Shown here piece after piece: positions 8,137 through 17,810 of a stretch of 64,000 nucleotides of DNA. Each line of letters opens with the position of its first letter. Position 1 is the stretch's first letter. The DNA comes from Prevotella sp. P5-50 (lineage in GTDB: Bacteria; Bacteroidota; Bacteroidia; Bacteroidales; Bacteroidaceae). Where the stretch lies: the NCBI RefSeq assembly GCF_002251295.1, contig NZ_NPJA01000033.1:1-64000 (forward strand). The letters are read 5' to 3'. Under the pieces are notes generated by a model, which saw only the letters and a program-made list of their open reading frames with translations, was not told the origin of the DNA and ran no database searches. A program made the translations under genes and the position numbers.

Positions 8137-9615
8137 ATGACAAGTAACAACATTCCTCAAGTCAAGCTCGGCATCGTAGCCGTTAGCCGTGATTGTTTCC
8201 CCATTGCGTTGTCAACACAGCGTCGTGAGAACATCGTTAAAGCCTACAAAGGCGAAGTTTTCAACTGCCAGACAACAGTAGAGAACGAACAAGATATGCT
8301 CAAGGCCATTGAAGAAGTAAAAACTGCAGGTTGCAACGCATTGGTTGTATTCCTCGGCAACTTCGGTCCTGAGACTCCTGAAACTTTGATTGCTAAGAAC
8401 TTCGACGGTCCTTGCATGTTTGTCGCAGCAGCAGAAGGCGACGGCGACATGATCAACGGCCGTGGTGATGCTTACTGCGGTATGCTCAACTGCTCTTACA
8501 ACCTTGGCATGCGCCACTTGAAGGGCTATATCCCTGAGTATCCTGTAGGTACTGCAGAAGAAGTTGCCAAGATGATGGCAGACTTCGTTCCCGTTGCTCG
8601 TACCATCATTGGTTTGAAGGGTTTGAAGATTATCACCTTCGGTCCACGTCCTCAGGACTTCTTCGCCTGCAACGCTCCTATCAAGGGTCTCTACGAACTG
8701 GGTGTTGAGATTGAAGAGAACTCTGAGCTCGACCTGCTCGTTGCCTATAAGGAGCACGCGAACGACCCACGCATCGATGCCGTTTGCGAGGATATGGCTA
8801 AGGAAATGGGTGAAGGTCGCTACTATGCAGACCTCAGCCGTCGTATGGCACAGTTCGAGTTGACTCTGCTCGATTGGGCTGAAGCTCACAAGGGTTCACG
8901 CAAGTATGTCGCATTTGCCGACAAGTGCTGGCCTGCATTCCCAAGCCAGTTCGGTTTCGAGCCTTGCTATGTCAACAGCCGTCTCGCCAGCCGCGGTATT
9001 CCCGTAGCATGTGAGGTTGACATCTATGGTGCACTCTCTGAGTACATCGGTATGTGTGCTTCTGACGATACCGTTACTCTGCTCGACATCAACAATTCTG
9101 TACCTCAGTACATCTACGACGAGGACATCGTGAAGAAATACGACTACAAACTGACCGATACCTTCATGGGCTTCCACTGTGGTAACACTCCTCAGTGCAA
9201 GATGTGTGCAAACCGCGCCATCAAGTTCCAGCTCATCCAGAACCGTCTGTTGGAGAACGGCTGCAAACCCGACTTCACACGTGGTACCCTGGAAGGCGAC
9301 ATCGCTGCAAGCCCCATCACATTCTATCGTCTGCAGTGCGACTCAGAGGGCAACCTTCGCAGCTACATTGCAGAAGGTGAAGTACTTGACGTTCCCACAC
9401 GTTCATTCGGTGGTATCGGTATCTTCGGTATTCGCGAAATGGGTCGTTTCTATCGTCACGTCCTCATCCAGAAGGGTTATCCTCACCACGGAGCCGTTGC
9501 CTTCGACCACGTTGGCAAGACCCTCTTCGAGGTATTCAAGTATCTCGGCGTGAAGGATATCGCTTACAACCAGCCTAAGTCTCTGCCTTATCCCACAGAG
9601 AATCCATGGGCATAA
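8137..9615 (+). CDS. L-fucose/L-arabinose isomerase-family protein, substrate unknown
   Basis: 492 residues from the ATG at 8137, chosen because the promoter lies downstream of the longer open frame's start. The protein has the fold signature of L-fucose isomerase relatives: an N-terminal Rossmann-like half (LGIVAVSRDCFP, then NALVVFLGNFGPE) and a C-terminal half with candidate metal ligands in CEVDIYGALSEY, LLDINN and the HHGAVAFDHVGK region. These enzymes interconvert aldoses and ketoses with a divalent metal. It is shorter than classical FucI (about 590 residues). Many codons are those of highly expressed genes. A strong terminator follows. No kinase or aldolase adjoins it, so the sugar is open. 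Confidence 0.75.
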   Translation: MTSNNIPQVKLGIVAVSRDCFPIALSTQRRENIVKAYKGEVFNCQTTVENEQDMLKAIEEVKTAGCNALVVFLGNFGPETPETLIAKNFDGPCMFVAAAEGDGDMINGRGDAYCGMLNCSYNLGMRHLKGYIPEYPVGTAEEVAKMMADFVPVARTIIGLKGLKIITFGPRPQDFFACNAPIKGLYELGVEIEENSELDLLVAYKEHANDPRIDAVCEDMAKEMGEGRYYADLSRRMAQFELTLLDWAEAHKGSRKYVAFADKCWPAFPSQFGFEPCYVNSRLASRGIPVACEVDIYGALSEYIGMCASDDTVTLLDINNSVPQYIYDEDIVKKYDYKLTDTFMGFHCGNTPQCKMCANRAIKFQLIQNRLLENGCKPDFTRGTLEGDIAASPITFYRLQCDSEGNLRSYIAEGEVLDVPTRSFGGIGIFGIREMGRFYRHVLIQKGYPHHGAVAFDHVGKTLFEVFKYLGVKDIAYNQPKSLPYPTENPWA

Positions 9616-9648
9616 TACGAAAGTAACATTTCCCAAATAAAATCAGCA

Positions 9649-9690
9649 ACGGCTGCCTCCATATCGGATGGCAGCCGTTTTCTTTATTTC
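9649..9690 (+). terminator. Intrinsic terminator after the isomerase gene
   Basis: The 9-bp stem ACGGCTGCC (9649-9657)/GGCAGCCGT (9670-9678) with a 12-base loop is followed by TTTTCTTTATTT. Confidence 0.9.
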
Positions 9691-9740
9691 CAATCTTTAA
9701 GCCCACATCTACAGAAAGGCCTATAAAACAGAAATCATTT

Positions 9741-12700
9741 CTATATTTGGAAACGTCCCAGACAATAGTCATTTGGTTTCACATCAATATAACCACCTTT
9801 TCCACGCACATACTCCATCAACTGACTGAAGGTATGGTTCATGCTGAGCAAAGCAGGATTGCCAACCATAATCAGATTCAACCGAGCACGAGTCATAGCC
9901 ACATTGAGTTTGCGGTCGATAATCACGCCATTCTCTTCAAAAACATTATTGGTCAAGAAGTTGAGTTGATAGGGCTGATGAACAGTAAAACCATAAACGA
10001 TATAATCGCGTTGACTACCTTGATAACGTTCCACCGTATCGATGGTAATATCGTGAAGGACGGAGATACCGTACTGATCGATTGCATTACGCACAGTTGA
10101 AATTTGGTTTCTATAGGGTACGATGACGCCAACAGTCGCTTCTATAGAAAACGAATGTTCCGTCAGTTTATAGATCTGAAAAACCGTTGCAGCAATCATC
10201 CGTGCCTCAATAGCATTTGTTTTTACCGATGGAGACAGACGTGGACGTTCTGCTGCCACGAAAGCGATACGATGTGTTGCCAACATCTTGACAATACCAT
10301 TATCGGACTTCACTTGGAGCTGTGGCAACAACTGATGGCCGAGCGGCACTACATCGAGTTTGTCACCATAGAAGGCATGGTTTGGAAAATCGGCAATATC
10401 ACGATGCATACGTCCCTGTTTGGTAAGCATATAGACAAATCGTGAATCATAACCACCTAGGGTCTTGAAATGAGCCAGCAAGCGTTCAAACAACGAATTA
10501 CGACAGTCTGTGAGATGAATATCATGTAGTATGGTTTCGCTGACAGCCGACTCTCTTTCCGATTGCTGCACAACAGCGGGCAACTGTTTGTGGTCACCAA
10601 TCATTACGATGCGATCTATAGCTTCCTTAGGACCATCATGCGCACTTAGCAATCCTATGAGATGTGGTTCGAGAATCTGTGACGATTCGTCGATAATGGC
10701 CAGCGAGAAATGTTTGAGAGAGAAGATAGACAGACTGGCGTTAAATGCCGCTGTTGTACCACAGAACACCCTTGTAGTATCTATCAACCGTTTGACAGCA
10801 TTTCCTGTTTTCTCCTTGACTTTATTGCTGAGCAGATAATCACGATACTCTTTGGCGCAAGAGAGTTCACTACCAATACGTATAAAATCGAAATCAGCAT
10901 TCTCTTCACGTATTTCCACCAGTTTGCTGCATATCTCATCAACAGCTCTATTGGTATATGACAACAACAGCACGCTGGTACCTTCTTCCAACAATTCTTC
11001 CTTGAGGAGATTGACGAGTCCATAGGAAGTTTTTCCAGTTCCTGGCGGTCCTATAATCAAGAAGAGGTCGCGTGCTTGCTTTGCACGAAGAGTCAAGGTA
11101 TTGAAGTTACCATAGTTGCCTTTCAACACACACGAAGTATCAATCTTAGGATCGCGTTGCAATAGAATCAGATCACGCCGACTTTTGGTCGCAGAAAGAA
11201 AACTATGCATACCGCTATATAATGCATTGGAAGATGATTCAAACATATCATGTTCTATCGCCCACCAATCATCTTGATGGTCATCAAAGATTCTGGGATT
11301 CTGGGCATAACGAAGTCGAAGACGTATCTGTTGCTCACCAATATCCTCGATGTTCGCCCTGATAATCATCTGCTGGCAGGCATCAGGCACCTGTTCTTTC
11401 TCATAACGATAGAGGATAACGATATCGCCCACACGGAAATTGGTTGCATCAGCCGACTCCGTGTCGTTGAACTTGAAAGTGACACTACAAACACCTATTT
11501 GATTACTCTCCATACTATCGATACTGAGGCTATCAAAAATATTTCCTGCCGCTTTTTTATCTTCAAGAGTGGCATGCCAGATATTGGCAAACCCAGAGTC
11601 CTCCTTTTCTCGGTTACCCATTTTTGAGAGGAGAGTCTCATTCTCGATAAATCGCATGAATCGAAGATAGTAAGCACGCTCAAGATCTGTAGCCCGTCCG
11701 ATGGGATCAAGCAAGTCCGATAGTTCTTGCCGTGTATATCTCTCCCACAATCCTGTAGTCGACTTTTTGCTGTTTAGCTTATCGGGGGTGAGTTGGGTTA
11801 GGATATCCATACCTTCTTGGGCATACATAATTTCCGACCATGCGATCATATTACGTATCTTAATGGCACGCAACAGCAGTTCGGGACTTTGCGGTACCAT
11901 GAGCAGACCTTTTTCATACTTGGAATAGAGCAGCATCAGATGTTTGAGTTGTTCGGCATATTTATTGAACTGATACTGGAAAAGTGCACGATACAGGATA
12001 ATCTGTACAGCATGGCATTCACGAGCTCGTGGCACATCGGGATCATAACCAGGAGTATTATAGCCAACAAACTCGCCTTTTCCTGATTTCTGCTCTATAA
12101 TGGTATATGCCCCATCCTTTTCATAGAGCAGGTCGAAACGACCTTGTATGCCGAGCACATCGCTGAAGAAAGTCGGTTCGAGCATGACATCATTACTGTT
12201 ATATTCACCAATAGCCTGAGGCAAATCATGTCCAATGAGTTTATCGATATTCCGCTGTTGCACGGCAGCATCATTTTTAAACTGTGCGAAACCCTGCCTA
12301 ACCTCGCTACAGGCTATCAGCGCCAACACATTATCTTTAACGAACTCACGGACACTCTCATCAACAGACACATGGCGACCATGAATGGTATCGTCAAGCA
12401 TACGACCAGCCAGAAGGCCGAGATGGATGGCAAGTGTATTAGACTGTGGTTTGATTTTATTGATAAGGTTGACGACAGCCGACTCTGCATAAGTGGTGAA
12501 ACAGTTGGCAATATTGGTGATATTGACCAGATAGTCAGGTTCTAGGATTATTAATTCTGGATAATATATTTCACCCCTATCGTCCTTACGGAGACGCACC
12601 AGATTGAGCTGTGCTCCATCCCATAAAGCATCTTTCAAATAGCCCCAATCAAACTTTCCCTCACGCGTCAATATTCTATTGTCTTTACCATAGCAAATCT

Positions 12701-13274
12701 TCAGCGTACTGTTGTTTATCTCTTCCGTTGCCCAGATATAATCATCGTCCCACCGTTCGACAACTACACGCATGACACGCTCATCGAATTTTCCCCAAGT
12801 GGTTTTTCTGTCAGCAATGGGGAAATACCGCTTTAACGATTCCGGCAACGGTTTCTTTCCACAGATATGATAGACCAACAATGCAGTTGCCTTGAGGTTA
12901 TGAGGGAAAGCATCTGCCAGCTTCGACTCCGTAAGAATGCCCTTTCTGTTATATTCAGGGAAGAGTTCTTTTCGCGTCAACTGTATGAGCGATGCCACCC
13001 GATATGGTATCTGATATTCCTTGATACAATAGTCTAATTTTGCAAATGCTCCCACAAAGGCGATGCGGCAGTCAGCAATGCCCTGTTCCACAACACGTCG
13101 GAACACATCTCTGACCATATCATATCTGACATTGACGGGATCGGCAGTAGTGCATGCCTTTTCTAGCAGCAGATAGAACGATGAAGCAGTATCCGGAGCT
13201 ATGGTTTTTACTGCTGTATGGTTTTGCCCTACCTTTCGTTCCCATTTTTTCTGACTATATACCTTATATTTCAT
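9741..13274 (-). CDS. Dna2-like fused PD-(D/E)XK nuclease and superfamily 1 helicase
   Basis: 1177 residues. The start at 13274 is chosen because a TATCTTTG box on this strand lies just upstream and excludes a longer form. A Cas4/RecB-like nuclease core sits near residues 370-440, with Asp in GRFDLLYEKDG (about 382) and EQKSGKG (about 395). The Upf1/Dna2-type helicase follows: Walker A GPPGTGKTSYG (about 741), IIDESSQ (about 860), MIGDHKQLPAV, TVERYQGSQRDYI and NVAMTRARLNL (about 1120). Such proteins resect or process DNA ends and flaps. A 370-residue N-terminal part is unrecognised. It is a lone gene flanked by convergent and divergent neighbours; repair is more likely than defence. Confidence 0.85.
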   Translation of the reverse strand: MKYKVYSQKKWERKVGQNHTAVKTIAPDTASSFYLLLEKACTTADPVNVRYDMVRDVFRRVVEQGIADCRIAFVGAFAKLDYCIKEYQIPYRVASLIQLTRKELFPEYNRKGILTESKLADAFPHNLKATALLVYHICGKKPLPESLKRYFPIADRKTTWGKFDERVMRVVVERWDDDYIWATEEINNSTLKICYGKDNRILTREGKFDWGYLKDALWDGAQLNLVRLRKDDRGEIYYPELIILEPDYLVNITNIANCFTTYAESAVVNLINKIKPQSNTLAIHLGLLAGRMLDDTIHGRHVSVDESVREFVKDNVLALIACSEVRQGFAQFKNDAAVQQRNIDKLIGHDLPQAIGEYNSNDVMLEPTFFSDVLGIQGRFDLLYEKDGAYTIIEQKSGKGEFVGYNTPGYDPDVPRARECHAVQIILYRALFQYQFNKYAEQLKHLMLLYSKYEKGLLMVPQSPELLLRAIKIRNMIAWSEIMYAQEGMDILTQLTPDKLNSKKSTTGLWERYTRQELSDLLDPIGRATDLERAYYLRFMRFIENETLLSKMGNREKEDSGFANIWHATLEDKKAAGNIFDSLSIDSMESNQIGVCSVTFKFNDTESADATNFRVGDIVILYRYEKEQVPDACQQMIIRANIEDIGEQQIRLRLRYAQNPRIFDDHQDDWWAIEHDMFESSSNALYSGMHSFLSATKSRRDLILLQRDPKIDTSCVLKGNYGNFNTLTLRAKQARDLFLIIGPPGTGKTSYGLVNLLKEELLEEGTSVLLLSYTNRAVDEICSKLVEIREENADFDFIRIGSELSCAKEYRDYLLSNKVKEKTGNAVKRLIDTTRVFCGTTAAFNASLSIFSLKHFSLAIIDESSQILEPHLIGLLSAHDGPKEAIDRIVMIGDHKQLPAVVQQSERESAVSETILHDIHLTDCRNSLFERLLAHFKTLGGYDSRFVYMLTKQGRMHRDIADFPNHAFYGDKLDVVPLGHQLLPQLQVKSDNGIVKMLATHRIAFVAAERPRLSPSVKTNAIEARMIAATVFQIYKLTEHSFSIEATVGVIVPYRNQISTVRNAIDQYGISVLHDITIDTVERYQGSQRDYIVYGFTVHQPYQLNFLTNNVFEENGVIIDRKLNVAMTRARLNLIMVGNPALLSMNHTFSQLMEYVRGKGGYIDVKPNDYCLGRFQI

Positions 13275-13307
13275 AATTTTGGCATTTCTTTCATATCCTT
13301 CGACGTG

Positions 13308-13315
13308 CAAAGATA
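13308..13315 (-). promoter_or_regulatory. -7 box of the Dna2-like gene
   Basis: TATCTTTG reads on the reverse strand about 33 bases before the ATG at 13274. It fixes the start of the gene. Confidence 0.65.
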
Positions 13316-13400
13316 CAAAATCTATCTCACACGTCCTACACATTGACAGGATATCATGACACAAGGAAACAAAAACAAAATAGAAAAGGTAGCCTTTCGC

Positions 13401-13431
13401 TTGGTTGTTTCAAAAGAATTGCTTATTTTTG
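13401..13431 (+). promoter_or_regulatory. Promoter of the GH28 gene
   Basis: TTGG at 13401-13404 and TATTTTTG at 13424-13431, 19 bases apart. The leader to the ATG at 13500 is about 65 bases. Confidence 0.65.
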
Positions 13432-13499
13432 CAAACACATCACAAGATCCCCCCTAAGGATGTAATAGATTATCTACTAAAACAAACTACATAAACAAA

Positions 13500-14801
13500 A
13501 TGACAAACAAGAAAAACATTTACCCATCCGGTGTCTTTAAGTTCATCATCATGGTCACACTGTTTCTGACCACTATAACAGTTGAAGCCAAAAAGAAAGC
13601 CACACCAGCCACATGGCCTGACGGAACAGTCATGGACGCATGGTTTACAAACAAAACAAAGATCAATCCGGAAACACTCGGCAGACAGTATATGGTTACT
13701 GACTACGGCGTGAACAACGACAGTACTATCGTACAAACAACAGCCTTGCAAAAGGTCATAGACAAGGCCGCCAAGGAAGGAGGCGGTGTGGTAGTTGTAC
13801 CTGAGGGCACATTCCTCACCGGCGCACTTTTTTTCCGTCAAGGCACACATCTGCATATAAAACAAGGTGGAAAGTTGAAAGGTTCAGACAACATCATCGA
13901 TTTCCCTGTACTGACCACCCGCATAGAAGGAGAAACCTGCAAATACTTCCCTGCCCTCATCAATGCTGACGGAATCGACGGTTTCACTATCACAGGTAAC
14001 GGCACTATCGACGGTAATGGTCTGCGCTACTGGCAGGCATTCTGGACACGTCGTTCATGGAATGCCAAATGCACCAACAAGGATGAGCAACGCCCACGAC
14101 TGACCTATCTATCCAACTGCCGCAACGTTACCATTCAGGATGTGCGACTTATCAATAGTCCCTTCTGGACCAACCACATCTACAAAAGCGACCACGTGCG
14201 CTACCTCGATTGTTATATCTATGCTCCTACAAGTGGCATCTATCCTCCAGATCCGAAACGCGGTGCCCCCAGTTCAGACGCCATTGACATTGATGCCTGC
14301 ACCGATATTTTAGTTAGCGGTTGCTATATGAATGTGTGTGACGATGCCGTGGTATTGAAAGGCGGAAAGGGAACATGGGCCGACCGTGACTCCACCAACG
14401 GTCCATGTGAACGCATTCTTATAGAAGACTGCCACTATGGTACTGTTCATGGATGTCTGACGCTAGGATCAGAATCTCTCCACGACCGCAACATCATACT
14501 GCGCCGTTGCCATACCGACAATGCCAACCGCGTGCTGTGGCTCAAGATGCGACTCGACACCCCTCAGCACTATGAATATGTGACGGTAGAAGACATTACA
14601 GGCTATTGCCGTCGGTTCCTATTCATCCACCCATGGACACAGTTCTTCCAAAAAGGAGACCGTGATCTGCCTCCATCCCGATGCAACAACATCTCCATGC
14701 AACGCATAAAGGTAGAAACACCAGATATGTTCGATGTGAAGCCATCCGACAAATACATCCTTGATGATTTCACATTTGACGGGAAACCCATGACATTCTA
14801 A
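13500..14801 (+). CDS. Secreted GH28 polygalacturonase/rhamnogalacturonan hydrolase-type enzyme
   Basis: 433 residues with a signal peptide (FKFIIMVTLFLTTITVEA) followed by a parallel beta-helix of the GH28 family. The catalytic aspartates are recognisable: SSDAIDID at 258-265, then CDDAVVLKGG with Asp281-Asp282, then the His of VHGCLTLGSE; the K of LWLKMR corresponds to the RxK site. GH28 enzymes invert at alpha-galacturonic linkages in homogalacturonan or rhamnogalacturonan. Its place directly before rhaB and rhaA favours rhamnogalacturonan or galacturonosyl-rhamnose substrates. A terminator separates it from rhaB. It acts in the periplasm or at the surface; exo or endo mode cannot be told. 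Confidence 0.85.
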   Translation: MTNKKNIYPSGVFKFIIMVTLFLTTITVEAKKKATPATWPDGTVMDAWFTNKTKINPETLGRQYMVTDYGVNNDSTIVQTTALQKVIDKAAKEGGGVVVVPEGTFLTGALFFRQGTHLHIKQGGKLKGSDNIIDFPVLTTRIEGETCKYFPALINADGIDGFTITGNGTIDGNGLRYWQAFWTRRSWNAKCTNKDEQRPRLTYLSNCRNVTIQDVRLINSPFWTNHIYKSDHVRYLDCYIYAPTSGIYPPDPKRGAPSSDAIDIDACTDILVSGCYMNVCDDAVVLKGGKGTWADRDSTNGPCERILIEDCHYGTVHGCLTLGSESLHDRNIILRRCHTDNANRVLWLKMRLDTPQHYEYVTVEDITGYCRRFLFIHPWTQFFQKGDRDLPPSRCNNISMQRIKVETPDMFDVKPSDKYILDDFTFDGKPMTF

Positions 14802-14810
14802 CAAAAAAAC

Positions 14811-14853
14811 GACGGATGACCTATGACAGAAACGGCGGTCATCCGTCTTTCTT
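14811..14853 (+). terminator. Terminator between GH28 and rhaB
   Basis: An 11-bp perfect stem GACGGATGACC (14811-14821)/GGTCATCCGTC (14837-14847) is followed by TTTCTTTT. No clear promoter box lies between it and rhaB, so rhaB may depend on read-through. Confidence 0.85.
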
Positions 14854-14899
14854 TTAAGAAAACCGTCATACCATCTACTGACTCAAGAAACCAAAGACA

Positions 14900-16381
14900 A
14901 TGCAACAACAATACCACTTTGCCGTTGACCTCGGAGCAACAAGCGGACGCACCATCATCGGTGCCATTGCCAACGGCAAACTACAACAAGAGGAACTGAC
15001 ACGCTTCGACAATCCGCTCATCACCACTGGCGGACATGTCTATTGGGACATCTTCGCCCTTTATCAGGAAATCATCAAGGGACTCACAACTGCTGCCAAA
15101 CGACAACTCAACATCGTCAGCATAGGCATCGACACATGGGGTGTGGATTTCGTACTCGTGGGCGAAGATGATGCCATCATGCGCAATCCCCTATCCTATC
15201 GCGATCCATATACTATAGAACGCATGGAGGAATACTTGGAGCAAGTGTGCAGCAGACAACAAGTATATGAGACAACAGGAACACAATTCATGAATTTCAA
15301 CTCGTTGTTCCAACTCTATGCCATGCGACAGGAAGGCAATGTAGCGCTAAGTCACGCCAAAAAGATTCTCTTCATTCCAGATGCCCTAACATGGATGTTG
15401 ACAGGAACAAACATCTGTGAACGTACCATCGCATCGACATCACAAATGTTGAACCCAAGGACTGGAGACCTCGACCCGGCACTGTTAGAAAGTGTAGCAT
15501 TACAACGTAATCAGTTTGGCGACATCGTAGAACCAGGCACTATCGTAGGCCATTTGACAGAAGAGGTACAGCACCTCACTGGACTGGGATCCATACCCGT
15601 AGTGGCAGTAGCTGGACATGATACCGCCAGTGCCGTGGCAGCCGTACCTGCTATTGACAAGCACTTTGCCTATCTTTCCAGCGGTACCTGGAGTCTGATG
15701 GGTATAGAAACACCAGAGGCCATCATCAACGAACAAAGTCAGGCATACAACTTCACCAATGAAGGCGGTATAGAACATACGACACGTTTCCTCAAAAATA
15801 TCTGTGGCATGTGGCTCTACGAACGCTGCAGAAAGGAATGGAGTGAAGAGGTCAGACAGATGGGGCACGCCCAACTGCAGGCATTGGCCATGAAAGAGAC
15901 GCCGTTCCGTTCGCTCATCAATCCCGACGACACCTCGTTTGCCAACCCAACAAGTATGACCACAGCCATACAGGAGTATTGCCACAACACCAACCAACCC
16001 ATACCGCAAACCCCAGCAGAGATCTGCCGTTGTATCTTCGATTCTCTGGCACTTCGCTACCGACAGGTATTCGGATGGCTGAAAGACTTTGCGACAAGTA
16101 CTATCCACGTGCTCCACATCATCGGCGGAGGATCACTCAACAAGCATCTGAATCAGATGACAGCCAATGCCATAGGCATTCCCGTTATAGCAGGACCGCA
16201 GGAAGGTACAGCCATCGGCAACATCATGATGCAAGCCCAAGCAACAGGAGGTGTGACTACTATCTGGGAGATGAGACGCATCATAGCCGATTCCATCGAG
16301 ATGCAACGCTACGAACCTAAAGACAAAGACGCATGGGATGCCGCATACTCGAAATTCTTGAAAATTACAAAACAACAATAA
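14900..16381 (+). CDS. rhaB: L-rhamnulokinase
   Basis: 493 residues of the FGGY carbohydrate-kinase family. It phosphorylates L-rhamnulose with ATP to L-rhamnulose-1-phosphate. The N-terminal phosphate loop reads DLGATSGR (Asp10). GHDTASAV carries the likely catalytic base Asp241, and the C-terminal ATP site reads HIIGGGSLNKHLNQMTA. DTWGVDFVL and SSGTWSLMG are typical of RhaB. rhaA follows 16 bases after the stop, so the two are co-transcribed; isomerisation and phosphorylation are paired here. No aldolase (rhaD) is visible in the window. Confidence 0.95.
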   Translation: MQQQYHFAVDLGATSGRTIIGAIANGKLQQEELTRFDNPLITTGGHVYWDIFALYQEIIKGLTTAAKRQLNIVSIGIDTWGVDFVLVGEDDAIMRNPLSYRDPYTIERMEEYLEQVCSRQQVYETTGTQFMNFNSLFQLYAMRQEGNVALSHAKKILFIPDALTWMLTGTNICERTIASTSQMLNPRTGDLDPALLESVALQRNQFGDIVEPGTIVGHLTEEVQHLTGLGSIPVVAVAGHDTASAVAAVPAIDKHFAYLSSGTWSLMGIETPEAIINEQSQAYNFTNEGGIEHTTRFLKNICGMWLYERCRKEWSEEVRQMGHAQLQALAMKETPFRSLINPDDTSFANPTSMTTAIQEYCHNTNQPIPQTPAEICRCIFDSLALRYRQVFGWLKDFATSTIHVLHIIGGGSLNKHLNQMTANAIGIPVIAGPQEGTAIGNIMMQAQATGGVTTIWEMRRIIADSIEMQRYEPKDKDAWDAAYSKFLKITKQQ

Positions 16382-16397
16382 TAAAACTAACAAAACA

Positions 16398-17648
16398 ATG
16401 AAAACAGATCTGATAGAAAAGGCTTATGCCGTAGCGAAAGAGCGCTACGCTGCCATCGGTGTAGATACAGATGAGGCTATTGCACTACTCGAAAAGCAAC
16501 AGATTTCACTACATTGCTGGCAAGCTGACGATGTAGTGGGATTTGAGCGCAACGATGCCTTGAGCGGTGGCATACAGACCACGGGAAACTATCCAGGAAG
16601 AGCCCGAAACATTGACGAGGTCAGAAAGGACATCGAATTTGTAAAGACCCTGATAGCAGGAAACCATCGTCTCAACCTCCATGAAATCTATGGTGACTTC
16701 GGTGGAAAGTTCGTTGACCGTGACCAATGCGGTGTAGAACATTTCCAGAGTTGGATAGACTGGGCAAAAGCCAACAATATGAAGCTCGACTTCAACTCCA
16801 CATCATTCTCACATCCCAAGAGCGGCAGTCTCTCGCTGTCTAACCCCGACCAAGCCATTCGCGACTTCTGGATAGAGCACACCAAGCGCTGTCGCCGTAT
16901 TGCCGATGCCATGGGCAAGGCACAGGGCGACCCCTGCATCATGAACATCTGGGTTCATGACGGTAGCAAGGATGTTCCTGTACAGCGTAAGAAATACCGT
17001 GAACTGTTGGCTGACTCGCTCGACCAAATCATGGCAGAGAAACTCGATGGAGTGAAAAACTGCTTCGAAGCCAAACTCTTCGGTATCGGACTGGAATCAT
17101 ATACTGTAGGATCACACGACTTCTATACCGCCTACTGTGCTACCCGCAAACAGATGTACACCCTCGACACCGGTCACTACGAACAGACCGAGAACGTTAG
17201 CGACTTTGTATCGACCCTTCTCATGTACGTGCCCGAACTGATGCTCCATGTCAGCCGTCCTGTACGTTGGGATTCAGACCACGTGACCATCATGAACGAT
17301 CAGACGCTCGACCTCTTCAAAGAACTGGTTCGCTCAGACGCGCTCGACCGTGCACACGTCGGCCTCGACTATTTCGATGCCTCCATCAATCGCATCGGCG
17401 CCTATATCGTAGGCACTCGCGCCACACAGAAATGTATTCTCCAGGCACTGCTTGAACCCAAAGCCCTGCTCCGTGAGTATGAAGACAACGGCCAGTACTT
17501 CGAGCGCCTTGCCCTGATGGAAGAAGCCAAATCAATGCCTTTTGGTGCAGTATTCGACTATTTCAACATGAAGAACAACGTGCCCGTAGGTGAAGAGTAT
17601 ATGGCCTGCGTGCAACAATACGAGAAAGACGTGACATCAAAACGCTGA
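16398..17648 (+). CDS. rhaA: L-rhamnose isomerase
   Basis: 416 residues, full length. The cytoplasmic enzyme converts L-rhamnose to L-rhamnulose using divalent metal, in a TIM barrel. Conserved RhaA blocks are SLHCWQADDVVGFE, GGIQTTGNYPGRA, NLHEIYGD, FDxNxTxFSHPK (here LDFNSTSFSHPK), FEAKLFGIGLESYTVGSHDF, LDTGHYEQTENV and HVSRPVRWDSDHV, which contain the Glu, Asp and His metal ligands. It forms an operon with rhaB and ends in a clear terminator. Free rhamnose would come from GH106-type alpha-rhamnosidases such as the one at 28-31 kb. Confidence 0.96.
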   Translation: MKTDLIEKAYAVAKERYAAIGVDTDEAIALLEKQQISLHCWQADDVVGFERNDALSGGIQTTGNYPGRARNIDEVRKDIEFVKTLIAGNHRLNLHEIYGDFGGKFVDRDQCGVEHFQSWIDWAKANNMKLDFNSTSFSHPKSGSLSLSNPDQAIRDFWIEHTKRCRRIADAMGKAQGDPCIMNIWVHDGSKDVPVQRKKYRELLADSLDQIMAEKLDGVKNCFEAKLFGIGLESYTVGSHDFYTAYCATRKQMYTLDTGHYEQTENVSDFVSTLLMYVPELMLHVSRPVRWDSDHVTIMNDQTLDLFKELVRSDALDRAHVGLDYFDASINRIGAYIVGTRATQKCILQALLEPKALLREYEDNGQYFERLALMEEAKSMPFGAVFDYFNMKNNVPVGEEYMACVQQYEKDVTSKR

Positions 17649-17682
17649 TATTTGTCACAGAGATAACACGAAAAATCACCCC

Positions 17683-17725
17683 AAACCGCCTCCCCCTGCA
17701 TCAGAGTGAGGCGGTTTCACCTTAT
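17683..17725 (+). terminator. Terminator after rhaBA
   Basis: A 10-bp stem AAACCGCCTC (17683-17692)/GAGGCGGTTT (17708-17717) is followed by a short T-rich stretch (CACCTTATTTAT). Confidence 0.8.
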
Positions 17726-17770
17726 TTATATAGGCTGTTTTTGAAGAATACCACAAACATGGTATGCGGA

Positions 17771-17788
17771 ATGCCCCATATAGGGTAT
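17771..17788. promoter_or_regulatory. Imperfect palindrome overlapping the metY promoter, candidate operator
   Basis: ATGCCCCATATAGGGTAT is an 18-base imperfect palindrome, 14 of 18 positions symmetric. It ends 22 bases before the -7 box, so it covers the -33 region. A repressor bound here would block transcription. The regulator is unknown. Confidence 0.35.
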
Positions 17789-17810
17789 TTCGGGTATGCA
17801 GATTTCGCCG

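Noticed and set aside
9741-13274. Reading the Dna2-like gene as part of an anti-phage system
   Set aside because: No toxin, methylase, cas or other defence gene adjoins it, and the neighbourhood is core metabolism.
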